From Planctomycetia bacterium (GTDB lineage: Bacteria; Planctomycetota; UBA1135; GCA-002686595), in contig SXKQ01000005.1 in assembly GCA_005778045.1 (NCBI GenBank), forward strand, positions 1-23,135: DNA of 23,135 nt, given 5' to 3'. This document shows positions 8,228 through 16,422 of this stretch, piece after piece. The notes under the pieces are model-generated. The model did not search any database. It saw only the letters and a program-made list of their open reading frames with translations, and was not told the origin of the DNA. The position numbers and the translations under genes were made by a program. Positions within the stretch are counted from its first letter, which is position 1. The number at the start of each line of letters is the position of its first letter.

Positions 8228-8233
8228 AGATTA
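8228..8233 (-). promoter_or_regulatory. -10 box (TAATCT), leaderless promoter of the membrane protein gene
   Basis: On the minus strand TAATCT is followed by 6 nt (GTCCGT) and ATG 8221. Its first three bases are the TAA stop of the upstream heptosyltransferase gene. CATAAT, shifted 2 bases upstream, is an equally good -10 reading. Transcription starting at the ATG is predicted. Confidence 0.45.
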
Positions 8234-9298
8234 TGCGGAGTGGCTACTGCCGAGCGCCATGCGAACCTCGTCAGCCGCGAGCTCGCGCATGCAAACCGGG
8301 CCCTGCGCGTGGCTGCAGGAACGGGCGAAGCACGGTGCACAGGAAGGCTGCACGGCAGCGCGCACGGCACGGTGCGGGCCGCTTCCGGCGACCGGCCAGG
8401 GCCCGGTGCGCAGGTGGCTGTGGGGTCCGCACAACACCGTCACGGGGAGGCCGCAGGCCGCGGCGAGGTGCGTGGGGCCCGTGTCACCGCCGACATGGCG
8501 AGCGCCGGATTCCGCCGAAACGGCGAAGAAGGCCGCGAGCTCGCGCAGGCCGCGCTGCCCGACCCAGTGCTGAACGTGTGAGAGGCCGGACGCGCACTCG
8601 CGCAGCCGCTCGCCTTCCGCCTGCTCCGCCGGTCCGGACAGCGCCACGCAACGCCGGCCGTCGCGGCCGAGCTGCGCGAGCAAATCGAGGTTGCGCGCGA
8701 GCGGCCAGCTGCGGACGTCGCGTTCGGGTGAGAGCTGCAGGATCACGTCGTCTCGGCGCAGGCCGAACGCTTCGAGGCGCTCGCGCCCGGCGCGCAGCTC
8801 CGCGGCGGAGAGCGCCGGATCTCGTCGCGGCTCCTCCTCGATGCCGAAGTGGCGGCACAGCGCGAGCGTGCGCTCGAAGGCGTGCTCGCCGCGCGCCGCG
8901 TCCGCGGACTCCGTCAGCGCGAAGCGACCGACGGGCTCGCGCCAGTCCGCGCGCGCCATCCCGACGCGCGTGCCCGCGCCGCTGCAGGCGAGCGCGAAGC
9001 CGCTCTTCAGGTTGCCCTGCGCGTCGACGGCGAGGTCGGGCGAGAACTCCGCGAGCTCGCGGCGCAGCTCGAGCCAGCCGCGCAGGCCGCCGCGACGATC
9101 GAAGCGGATCGTGCGCGCGAGGCCCGGCAGGGGCTCCACGAGCGGCGCGAACTCGCGCTGCACGACCCACGCCAGCTCGGCTTCCGGGAAGCGCGCGCGG
9201 AGCGCGTGGAACAGCGGCAGCGCGAGCACGACGTCTCCGAGGTGCGAGAGGCGCACGAGCGCGATGCGGCGCGGCGCGGGGGCGGTGGAGGTGGCCAA
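8231..9298 (-). CDS. Glycosyltransferase family 9 (ADP-heptose:LPS heptosyltransferase-like)
   Basis: 355 aa. GT9 enzymes add heptose from ADP-heptose to the LPS inner core on the cytoplasmic face. The N-terminal RRIALVRLSHLGDVVLALPLFHALRARFP (10-38) and the C-terminal nucleotide-sugar motif GDTGPTHLAAACGLPVTVLCGP (271-292) are diagnostic. SPDLAVDAQGNLKSG (86-100) is the usual middle motif. The C-terminus holds four cysteines (320, 323, 328, 336) in the spacing often seen in this family. The start is the least certain point: TTG at 9298 is used, with a weak CAACCT box 8 nt upstream; only about 9 residues precede the conserved motif, so a slightly shorter form is possible. It is divergent from the sensor kinase gene (35-bp gap). 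With the nearby acyltransferase, kinase and lptFG it supports local LPS biosynthesis. Confidence 0.87.
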   Translation of the reverse strand: MATSTAPAPRRIALVRLSHLGDVVLALPLFHALRARFPEAELAWVVQREFAPLVEPLPGLARTIRFDRRGGLRGWLELRRELAEFSPDLAVDAQGNLKSGFALACSGAGTRVGMARADWREPVGRFALTESADAARGEHAFERTLALCRHFGIEEEPRRDPALSAAELRAGRERLEAFGLRRDDVILQLSPERDVRSWPLARNLDLLAQLGRDGRRCVALSGPAEQAEGERLRECASGLSHVQHWVGQRGLRELAAFFAVSAESGARHVGGDTGPTHLAAACGLPVTVLCGPHSHLRTGPWPVAGSGPHRAVRAAVQPSCAPCFARSCSHAQGPVCMRELAADEVRMALGSSHSA

Positions 9299-9333
9299 GG
9301 CCGAGGAGGTTGCGGGCGGGGGCAGGGAGTGAG

Positions 9334-11352
9334 ATGCTCGCGCGCGATGATACGCCGCGCGAGTTCGTGCCGCGCACCGCCGTGATCCGCCGCATCTCGA
9401 CCAAGTTCCTGCTCGCCGTGCTGGCCGCGGTCGTGCTGCCGTTCCTCGCGCTGGCGTTCTTCGTCGAGACGCAGATGGCGGGGCGGCTCTCGAAGGACGT
9501 GGTGCTCTATTCGTTGAAGAGCCTCGCCGCGGACCTCGCGGTGCGCGTTGACCGCGACGTCGAGGAGTTCAACACGAACACCGCGCTGCTGGCGGCCGAT
9601 CCCGGCAGCTACCTCGCGATCGACGAGGACCTGCGCGATGGCGCGGGCGAGCTCGAGGCCGATTCGGCGAGCGTGCGGCGGCTGATGCGCGACACGCAAG
9701 TGCAGCAGTTCGACAACTGGGCGCTCTCGAAGCGCGACTACGACCTACTGATGCTCGTGTCCGCGGATGGGCGCTACGTGGTGTCGAACACGGTCGGACG
9801 CTCCGGACTCGGCATCTCGGAGGAGGTGCTCGCGGGACTCGAGGCGCGCGATTGCTCGAACGAGGTCTGGTTCGAGGCCGCGCGCAACGGCCAGCCGTTT
9901 CGCGTCGACCAGCACCGCTCCGACCTGCTCCCGCCGCGCCATCCCGACACGGCGCATCCGGAGAACTTCCACATCGCGTTCTCGGCACCGGTCTACTGGC
10001 CCGTTGACGAGGCCCGGCCCGAGCGTTCGGGTCAGTTCCTCGGCGCGCTTTACGTGCTCGTCAACTGGGCGCGCATTCAGGAGGAAATCGAGAGCCCGGT
10101 GCTCAAGAGCTACTTCCAAGGCCTCGTCGGTCCCGACGAATTTCCCTCTGCCTACGGCTGGATCTGGGCCTCCGACGCGGACACGATCCTCGCGCACCGC
10201 GACCCGACGCTGTTTGGTGAGAGCATCTCCGAGAGCCCGCGCATTCGCCTGCCGCAGATGAGCGCGGCCGCGCGCGAGTCGGACTGGGGCCTGTATCCCG
10301 AGTACGAGTTCGCGGGACGGCGCAAGAATGCCGCCTTCAAGCACACGCACGGCGTTGCAAAGAGCGGCTTCGGCTGGATCGTCGGCGTGGGGATCGACAA
10401 CGACGACATCTTCGAGGGCGTGCGCGAGCTCCGCGCGCAGCTCTTCCAGGTGACTGCGCTCGTGTTGCTCGTAAGCGTGCTGTGGACGATGCTCGTCGCG
10501 CGGCGCACCACGGCGCCGGTGGTCGAGCTGCGCGAGCAGGTCCTCAAGGTCGCGGGCGGCGACCTCACGGCGCACAACGAGGTCCGCAGTCGCGACGAGC
10601 TCGGCGAGCTCGGCCGCGAGCTCAACCGCATGACGGACGAGATCCGCGAGAGCCGCGAGAAGCTCGTGCGCGCGGAGAAGGAGGCCGCGTGGCGCGAGAT
10701 GGCGCGGCAGGTCGCGCACGACATCAAGAATCCGCTCACGCCGATCCAGATCTCCGCCGAGCTCTGCAAGCGCGCGCACGACGAGCAGAGCCCCGAGTTC
10801 GAGCGCATCTTCGAGCGCACGATCGAGATCACGCTGCGACAGGTGGCACACTTGCGCGAGATCGCGGGCGATTTCCACGCGCTCACGGGCGTGCGGAAGG
10901 GCTCGCTCGCGCGCGCCGACGTGGGCGCGATGCTCGGGGAAGTGCTCGAGCTCTACAGCGCGCTCGCGCGCGAGCGGCGGATCGAGATCCGGGCCGAGCT
11001 CGGGAGCGCCCTCGTGCTCGCGGATCGCTCGGCGCTGCGACGCGTGCTGCAGAACCTCGTATCGAACGCGTTCGAGGCGATGCCGACGGACGGCCGACTC
11101 GTGGCGAGCGTCGCGTGCGAGGCGGGCGAGGCGCGCATCGTGCTCAAGGACAGCGGCGAGGGACTCTCGGCCGAGGCGCAGGCGCGCCTGTTCGAGCCGT
11201 ACTTCACGACACGGAGCAAGGGCACGGGGCTCGGGCTGGCGATCGCCAAGCGCGTGCTCGAGGACCTCGGCGGATCGATCGAGCTCTCCAACAACGAGCC
11301 GGATCCCGGTGTCGTCGTGCGCCTGCGGCTGCCGCTCGCGGAGGTCGCGTGA
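9334..11352 (+). CDS. NtrY-like membrane sensor histidine kinase
   Basis: 672 aa from ATG 9334. Order: helix 1 (about 22-44), a large extracytoplasmic sensor region (about 45-367, Cache-like by position and length), helix 2 (about 368-390), HAMP linker (about 390-442), then the kinase core. H-box AHDIKNPLTPIQIS has the phospho-acceptor His462 and is of the NtrY type. N-box LQNLVSNAFEAM (572-583), G1 DSGEGL (606-611), F-box FEPYF (620-624) and G2 GTGLGLA (630-636) are all intact, so it should be active. The open frame extends back to 8233, but that part is Arg/Ala-rich, antisense to the heptosyltransferase gene and clearly not coding. AGGGAG lies about 4 nt before the ATG. No response regulator is adjacent; the next gene, an epimerase, overlaps by GTGA. 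The ligand is unknown. Confidence 0.88.
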   Translation: MLARDDTPREFVPRTAVIRRISTKFLLAVLAAVVLPFLALAFFVETQMAGRLSKDVVLYSLKSLAADLAVRVDRDVEEFNTNTALLAADPGSYLAIDEDLRDGAGELEADSASVRRLMRDTQVQQFDNWALSKRDYDLLMLVSADGRYVVSNTVGRSGLGISEEVLAGLEARDCSNEVWFEAARNGQPFRVDQHRSDLLPPRHPDTAHPENFHIAFSAPVYWPVDEARPERSGQFLGALYVLVNWARIQEEIESPVLKSYFQGLVGPDEFPSAYGWIWASDADTILAHRDPTLFGESISESPRIRLPQMSAAARESDWGLYPEYEFAGRRKNAAFKHTHGVAKSGFGWIVGVGIDNDDIFEGVRELRAQLFQVTALVLLVSVLWTMLVARRTTAPVVELREQVLKVAGGDLTAHNEVRSRDELGELGRELNRMTDEIRESREKLVRAEKEAAWREMARQVAHDIKNPLTPIQISAELCKRAHDEQSPEFERIFERTIEITLRQVAHLREIAGDFHALTGVRKGSLARADVGAMLGEVLELYSALARERRIEIRAELGSALVLADRSALRRVLQNLVSNAFEAMPTDGRLVASVACEAGEARIVLKDSGEGLSAEAQARLFEPYFTTRSKGTGLGLAIAKRVLEDLGGSIELSNNEPDPGVVVRLRLPLAEVA

Positions 11353-12350
11353 AGTCGGCCGTGCTGGTGACGGGAGCGACGGGCTTCGTCGGCGCCGAGC
11401 TCGTGCGACAGCTGCTCGAGCGCGGCCACGAGGTCGACGGTCTCGCCCGCCCGAGCTCGGATCGCTCGCTGCTCGCGGGCCTCTGCGTGCGTTGGCATCA
11501 GGGCGACCTCGACTCGCCCGCGGCGATCGACGCCGCGCTCGCGTCGCTTGTCGCGCGCGGAGGGGAGAGCTGGATGGTGCACTCCGCGGCCGTGATCAGC
11601 TACGCGACGCGTGATGCGCAACTGCAGCGCCAAGTCAACGTCGAGGGCACGCGCAACGTGCTCGCGGCGTGCAAGCGGCATCGCGTGACGCGCGTCCTGC
11701 ATGTGAGTTCGGTCGTCGCCGTCGGCCACGCGCGACCGGACGAACTGCTCGACGAGCATGCTCCCTACAACAACGCGGCGTTGCGCTGCGCGTATGCTGA
11801 CACCAAGCGTGCGGCGGAGGAGCTGGCTCTCGAGGCGGCGAGCGAGCTCGATCTCGTGGTGGTCAATCCTGGCGCGATCTTCGGCACCTCCTCGCGCGCG
11901 CCCAACACGATCAAGTTTCTGCACAAGCTCGCGCACGGGCCGTGGATCCCGTTCACGCCGCCGGGATCGCTGTCCGTCGTGGGAGTGCGCGACGTCGCGC
12001 AGGGCTGCGTACTGGCGCTGGAGCGCGGCGTCCGCGGTCGTCGCTACCTCTTGTGCGAGTCGGCGTGGACCTCGCTGGAGTCGTTCCAGCTCGCCGCGCG
12101 CCTGCTCGGGGTGCGCGCTCCGACGAGCAGCGCCCCGGCCGCGCTGTGGAAGTCGCTCGAGCTCGGCGCGCGAGCGCTCGATCTCGTCGCGCCGCCCAAG
12201 CTGCTCACTCCGACCGCGGTGCGCATGCTCGGCGCGCACTTTCGTTTCGACTCGCGCCGCGCGCGGACCGAGCTCGGTTGGACGCCGGCTCCGTTCGAGA
12301 GCGTCCTGCGCGAGACGATCGCGGCCCTGCGCTCGCGCGGGGAGCTGTAG
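11349..12350 (+). CDS. NAD(P)-dependent epimerase/dehydratase (extended SDR, dihydroflavonol-reductase-like)
   Basis: 333 aa, GTG start in a GTGA overlap with the sensor kinase stop; GGAGG (11340-11344) is its ribosome site. Residues 1-15 give the Rossmann dinucleotide motif GATGFVG (9-15). The acidic GDLDSPAAIDAAL (52-64), HSAAVIS (78-84) and NVEGTRNVL (97-105) are typical of extended SDRs. The catalytic YxxxK is Y149/K153 (YADTK), preceded by the active-site serine in VSSV (119-122). VNPGAIFG (172-179) follows. The pattern is closest to DFR/3-beta-HSD-like SDRs, which act on sugars, sterols or hopanoid precursors. The substrate cannot be told from sequence. Coupling to a histidine kinase is unusual and may only reflect packing. 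It converges with a small membrane protein gene, gap 11 bp. Confidence 0.87.
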   Translation: MKSAVLVTGATGFVGAELVRQLLERGHEVDGLARPSSDRSLLAGLCVRWHQGDLDSPAAIDAALASLVARGGESWMVHSAAVISYATRDAQLQRQVNVEGTRNVLAACKRHRVTRVLHVSSVVAVGHARPDELLDEHAPYNNAALRCAYADTKRAAEELALEAASELDLVVVNPGAIFGTSSRAPNTIKFLHKLAHGPWIPFTPPGSLSVVGVRDVAQGCVLALERGVRGRRYLLCESAWTSLESFQLAARLLGVRAPTSSAPAALWKSLELGARALDLVAPPKLLTPTAVRMLGAHFRFDSRRARTELGWTPAPFESVLRETIAALRSRGEL

Positions 12351-12361
12351 CGCAGCGGCGG

Positions 12362-12640
12362 CTACTGCCGGCCGTCGCGACGCGGAAGCGCACGCCGAAG
12401 CACGAGCCTCGCGCGCAGCGGCAGGCGTCGCTCGAGCCTGTTGACCGCGCGCGCGGCGCGCACGCTCGCCAGTCCGAGCAGCACGACGCCGGCCACGTAG
12501 AAGGGGACGCCGGTCACGACTGGTACGAGCCAGCCGATGACTCCGAGGACCATGCACGCGGAACCCGCGGCGAAGAGCGCGCTGCGCTTCCATGCCGGGT
12601 AGCCGTTGTCGCGCTCGGGAAGCAGATCGGGAAGTTCCAC
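12362..12640 (-). CDS. Small two-helix membrane protein (PGPGW/DUF454-like, tentative)
   Basis: 92 aa, GTG start with a strong Shine-Dalgarno site (AAAGGAAGG, 4 nt before the GTG). A short charged N-terminus (MELPDLLPERDNGYPAWKR) leads into two close hydrophobic stretches, FAAGSACMVLGVIGWLVPVV (about 23-42) and GVPFYVAGVVLLGLASV (about 44-60), then a very basic tail (about 61-92). The LGVIGWLVPVVTGVPF turn resembles the small inner-membrane families DUF454 and PGPGW, but the match is from memory and partial. It shares a 125-bp divergent region with the large repeat protein gene. The good ribosome site and the hydrophobic pattern support a real gene; function unknown. Confidence 0.65.
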   Translation of the reverse strand: MELPDLLPERDNGYPAWKRSALFAAGSACMVLGVIGWLVPVVTGVPFYVAGVVLLGLASVRAARAVNRLERRLPLRARLVLRRALPRRDGRQ

Positions 12641-12751
12641 TGCACCTTCCTTTCGATCCGTTCCGAGCCTTCTCCAAGGGCAGGGAACGACTTTTTCGGT
12701 CGTCGTACGGAGGCGGAGCGCGCGTCGAGTGCCGCTCGGGCTCGCGGTGGC

Positions 12752-12757
12752 TACCCT
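12752..12757 (+). promoter_or_regulatory. -10 box (TACCCT) of the repeat-protein operon, probably leaderless
   Basis: TACCCT is followed by 8 nt and ATG 12766. The same TACCCT box occurs before the lipoprotein gene at 19778. The box is half of a small dyad, TACCC-TAAT-GGGTA (12752-12765), which runs up to the start codon and could be an operator. No convincing -35 is seen. Confidence 0.5.
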
Positions 12758-12765
12758 AATGGGTA

Positions 12766-15700
12766 ATGCATACCGCGCTTCCTCGCTCCCGCCGCTCCGG
12801 CCGGACCCGAACTCTGTCTGTCGTGCTCGTAGGACTGCTGGTCGTGCTCGCGGGCCTGTGGTGGGCGCTCGGCGTGCGGGGAAAGCCGGTCGAGGTGGCG
12901 CAGGCTGGAACAGCGATTCCCGCGACCGAATCCAACGCTCCGGATTCTCTGGTTTCGCTCGAGGATGCAGCTGCGTTGCGTGTCGACACGCAGACGCCGG
13001 TCGTTCAGGACGATGGATTCAGCGTCGCGCCTCGTGTGCGCCTTTCGGGCAGCGGCTCGCTCCGCGGACGTGTGCTCGATCGCGCGAGCGGAGAGCCCGT
13101 CGAGGGCGCCGGCGTCGAGCTGCTCACCCTTCCGCCGGTGGGGCAGGAGTTCTTCGGGCGCATGCTGCGCATGGCGAAGACGAGCGACACCTACGCGAGT
13201 CGCACACAGGCTGTCGCGGTCGCCGCGAGCGAGCCGGACGGCAGTTTCGAGTTCGTCGGAGTGCGCGCGGGGACGTACTACATCCAGGCGCGTGGCGCGT
13301 GGTCGGTGCCGGACAACGTCGTGCGCGCGAAGGTGGCTGCCGCAGGCGACGGGGGGCCGCTCGACGTGTACGTGCGGCGCGGCGGGCGCGTGATCGGGCG
13401 CGTGATCCAACCCGGCGGACGGCCGGTCGCCGGCGCGGAGGTGATGCTCACGCTCGGCCCGGGCAACGCGATCGAGAGCCTGCGCAGCGGCGACATGTGC
13501 TTTGCGAAGGCGCGCACCGACGAGCAGGGCGGCTTCGTGATCGCGGGCGTCCCGCCCGGGGAGGGCTACGACCTGACCGCGGCCGGCGTGGGCTTCGCGC
13601 TCTCGCACGCGCTCGATATCCGCATTGTCGCCGGAGAGGACACGCTGGCGACGATCGAGGCCCGGGCTGGCGGCGGCGTCGCGGGGCGCGTGGTGTCCCG
13701 CGGCGCGGATGGCGCCCGCGCCGGAGCGATCGTTGGCGCGCACGTCGCGGTGGTCCCGCGCGGGCTTCGCGACCTGCAGTTCGCGGAAGAGCTGCTGCTC
13801 CAAAGCCACGTGGTCACGGGCCCGGACGGCTCCTTCCGCATCGAGAACGTGCCCCCTGGCGAGTTCGATCTCGTGGGCGTCGCGGACGGCCACGTGCCCG
13901 CCAAGGGCCCGCGCGCGCTGGTCGCGGAGGGCGCGATCGCGCGCACGGAGGACTTCGAGCTGCCGACCGGGCCGCGCGTGTCGGGCCGCGTGCTCGACAG
14001 CGCAGGCGCGCCGCTCGAGGGCGTCACCGTGCGCTGGAACTCCGTGGACTTCCGCAACTTCGACTTCGACTTCAGCTTCGCTCCGCTGCTCGCGACGGCG
14101 ATCGAGGGCTTCGAGTATCCGAAGTCCGACGCGGACGGTCGATTCGTGGCGGGCGCCTTCGCCGGCGAGCCGCCCTATCGCGTCGAGTGCTACAAGTCGG
14201 GCTTTGAGGATACGAGCCACCGCTGGGATCCGGCCAAGGAGCCCGAGGGCTTCGAGGTGCGCATGGAGCGCGGCGGCGCGATCGAGGGCATCGTGATCGA
14301 CGCGGCGCGCAAGAAGCCCGTGACGAGCTTCACCATCGAGACCTCCGATCGCGTCGAAGTGCAGGCGGACGCCCCGGGCAACATGAACCCGTTCTCGGGT
14401 GGGATCCTCGTGGAGCATCCGCAGGGGAAGTTCCGCGTCGAACCGGTGAAGTGCAACGAGCAGGTGCGCCTCACGTTCCGCGCCAAGGGCTACGTGGAGA
14501 CGAGCCTCGACGAACTCACCGTGAAGGAAGGCGAGACACGCCGTGGAGTGATCGTGGAGCTCCGGCCCGGGGGCAGCGTCGCGGGCTTCGTGCGCGACGG
14601 CGAGGGACGCGGCGTGGCCGGCGCACAGGTCTTCGCCCTGCCGGCGGACAAGGCCGCGCGCGCCGAGGGCGGCGGACGGGGGCGACGCGGCTTGCCGCAG
14701 CTGGAGCAGCTGCCGCCGGGATTTCGCGACTTCGCGGCCCAGCTCGGCCTGCTCGGTGATCGCGCCGTGACCTCGGCAGCCGACGGAGCATTCGAGCTCG
14801 TGGGCCTCGACGCGGGCTCGACCGTGGTGCTCGCTTCGCATCGCGACTACGTGATCGGACGCTCCGAGCCGTTGAACGTCGTCGCCGGGGAACTCGCGCG
14901 GGCCGACGTCTCCCTCTCGCAGGGTGGAGGAGTCTTCGGCGTCGCGCGCGACCGCTTCGCGCGGCCCGTGGGCGGAGCGATCGTGCTCGCGCTCTCGCCA
15001 GCCAACCTGTCCGGCGAAGGCGGTGCGAACGGTGGCGGCATCTATCAGTCGCGCACGGACGTCGCCGGCAACTACCGCATCACGCGCATGGTGGGGGGCA
15101 GCTACTTCCTGCTGCTGACGCGCGGGGACGAGGCGCTCAATCCGATGAGCTTCCTCGGCACGCTCAACTTCGACATGGTGACCGTGCCCCGAGACCAGCT
15201 GGTCGAGTACGACATCGTCGACACGTCGTCCGGCGCCACGCGCGTGTTCGGCACGGTCAGCGACGACGGGCGACCGGTGGGACGCGGCACGATCACCGCG
15301 CTCTCCTTCGAGGCCGAGGGCATGCTCGGAGTCGATCTCAAGCTCGCCCAGATTCAGGGCGAGGGTCGCTACGAGTTCGCGGGGCTCGCGCCCGGCGAGT
15401 ACCAGTTCAACATCGACTCACCGGGCGACGGTCGCCCGCCGGTGCGCGTGGTGGCCGACATTCCCGACACGCCGGAATTCAGGCTCGAACTGCGCTACCC
15501 GCTCGGCGCGATCGAGGGGCGCGTGGTCGGGGGCGAGCAAGGCACTCCGCTGTCGGGCGTCGAAGTGACCCTGCGGCTTGCCGAGCGCGCGGAGTCGGGC
15601 GGCTGGCTCGGTCGCGCGCTCGCGCAGGAAGTCGGCGTGAGGCGCGAGCGCACGAACGAGGATGGCGAGTTCCGCATCGGCTCGCTCGGGCCCGGTCGCT

Positions 15701-16380
15701 ATGCGATCGCGGTGCGCGCGCCCGCCGCGAAGGATGACGGGGCACGCTTCGCATCGGTGACCGCGCTCGAGGTCGAGGTCGACGAGGATCGTGTGCGTTC
15801 AGGGCTCGAAATCGTGCTCCCCGCCGCTACCGAGCTCGCGGGGCGCGCGCTCGACGGTGCAGGCAATCCGGTCGCCGGGGCGCAGGTATTCGCGCGTCGT
15901 GCCGGAGTCGAGGGCGGAGTGCCAGAGCGCGCGACGAGCGTTGACGATGGCTCGTTCCGCTTCTCGGCGATCGCGGCGGGCAGCTACGACCTGTCGGCGA
16001 CGGCGGATGGGTACGCCGACCTCGAGCGCAAGGACGTCGCGACGGGCGAGGCCGGGGGCAAGCCGCTCGAGCTCGTGTTCGAGCCCGGCATCGAGGTGCG
16101 CGTCAAGGTGCTCGGCGCGAACGGGCAACCGGCGACGGGGGCGACGGGGCGACTCGTTCCGAAAGGTCGCGCGGCCGTGGTGGACGAGCGCGACGTCGGG
16201 CGGGCGTTCAACAACATCTTCTCGGGCAAGGGTGTGTCCGACTCGAAGGGCATGCTCGGTCTCGGCACGTACGGCGCCGGCGAGTATGTGCTCGAAGTCC
16301 AGCGCGGCACGGAGCGTGCGAGCGAGGACGTCACGCTCTCGGGCAAGGGCCCGGTCGACCTGCGCGTACGACTGCGGTGA
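12766..16380 (+). CDS. Membrane-anchored protein with about 11 carboxypeptidase-regulatory-like repeats
   Basis: 1204 aa. Basic N-terminus, one hydrophobic anchor (about 18-37), then a tandem array of CarboxypepD_reg/CNA-B-like beta-sandwich units. Each begins with a form of GxxxGRVxDxxGxPVxGAxV and usually ends DGxFxxxGLxPGxYxL. Unit starts fall near residues 98, 206, 302, 402, 503, 602, 719, 823, 912, 1022 and 1107, spaced about 100 aa. Clear examples are VSGRVLDSAGAPLEGVTV (405-422) and LAGRALDGAGNPVAGAQV (1024-1041). No protease or other catalytic domain is seen; such arrays normally serve as adhesive or spacer stalks outside the cytoplasm, or as polysaccharide-binding modules. A Phe/Asp-rich insert (VDFRNFDFDFSF, 427-438) is unusual. 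It is followed after 42 bp by the phospholipase-like gene. The domain call is firm, the role inferred. Confidence 0.87.
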   Translation: MHTALPRSRRSGRTRTLSVVLVGLLVVLAGLWWALGVRGKPVEVAQAGTAIPATESNAPDSLVSLEDAAALRVDTQTPVVQDDGFSVAPRVRLSGSGSLRGRVLDRASGEPVEGAGVELLTLPPVGQEFFGRMLRMAKTSDTYASRTQAVAVAASEPDGSFEFVGVRAGTYYIQARGAWSVPDNVVRAKVAAAGDGGPLDVYVRRGGRVIGRVIQPGGRPVAGAEVMLTLGPGNAIESLRSGDMCFAKARTDEQGGFVIAGVPPGEGYDLTAAGVGFALSHALDIRIVAGEDTLATIEARAGGGVAGRVVSRGADGARAGAIVGAHVAVVPRGLRDLQFAEELLLQSHVVTGPDGSFRIENVPPGEFDLVGVADGHVPAKGPRALVAEGAIARTEDFELPTGPRVSGRVLDSAGAPLEGVTVRWNSVDFRNFDFDFSFAPLLATAIEGFEYPKSDADGRFVAGAFAGEPPYRVECYKSGFEDTSHRWDPAKEPEGFEVRMERGGAIEGIVIDAARKKPVTSFTIETSDRVEVQADAPGNMNPFSGGILVEHPQGKFRVEPVKCNEQVRLTFRAKGYVETSLDELTVKEGETRRGVIVELRPGGSVAGFVRDGEGRGVAGAQVFALPADKAARAEGGGRGRRGLPQLEQLPPGFRDFAAQLGLLGDRAVTSAADGAFELVGLDAGSTVVLASHRDYVIGRSEPLNVVAGELARADVSLSQGGGVFGVARDRFARPVGGAIVLALSPANLSGEGGANGGGIYQSRTDVAGNYRITRMVGGSYFLLLTRGDEALNPMSFLGTLNFDMVTVPRDQLVEYDIVDTSSGATRVFGTVSDDGRPVGRGTITALSFEAEGMLGVDLKLAQIQGEGRYEFAGLAPGEYQFNIDSPGDGRPPVRVVADIPDTPEFRLELRYPLGAIEGRVVGGEQGTPLSGVEVTLRLAERAESGGWLGRALAQEVGVRRERTNEDGEFRIGSLGPGRYAIAVRAPAAKDDGARFASVTALEVEVDEDRVRSGLEIVLPAATELAGRALDGAGNPVAGAQVFARRAGVEGGVPERATSVDDGSFRFSAIAAGSYDLSATADGYADLERKDVATGEAGGKPLELVFEPGIEVRVKVLGANGQPATGATGRLVPKGRAAVVDERDVGRAFNNIFSGKGVSDSKGMLGLGTYGAGEYVLEVQRGTERASEDVTLSGKGPVDLRVRLR

Positions 16381-16409
16381 AGCCGGATGCCCGCGCGCCC
16401 AGCGCTGCG

Positions 16410-16415
16410 TAGCAT
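16410..16415 (+). promoter_or_regulatory. -10 box (TAGCAT) of the PLD-parvulin unit, probably leaderless
   Basis: TAGCAT is followed by 7 nt (GGGCTGC) and ATG 16423, the same hexamer and spacing as at lptF. This supports the 16423 start over the in-frame ATG at 16387 upstream of the box. Confidence 0.5.
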
Positions 16416-16422
16416 GGGCTGC

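Noticed and set aside
8287..8340. Four-cysteine cluster in the heptosyltransferase C-terminus as a novel metal site
   Set aside because: As far as I recall, this Cys spacing is common in GT9 proteins of several phyla, so it is not special to this gene.
9254..9330. AGGAGG at 9304-9309 as a ribosome site for the sensor kinase
   Set aside because: It lies 24 nt before the chosen ATG, too far; the nearer AGGGAG (9324-9329) fits better.
8233..9333. An open frame fused in front of the sensor kinase (over 350 extra codons)
   Set aside because: It is antisense to the heptosyltransferase gene, whose motifs are intact. The extra translation is Arg/Ala/Gly-rich with no domain, as expected from a GC-rich shadow frame.
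10482..11348. Open frame in front of the SDR that overlaps the kinase gene
   Set aside because: The kinase motifs read perfectly in their own frame across this stretch, and the SDR Rossmann motif begins right after the GTG at 11349.
12751..14841. Long open frame (696 aa) antisense to the repeat protein
   Set aside because: It is His/Arg/Ala-rich, without any recognisable domain, and mirrors the repeat coding of the plus strand.
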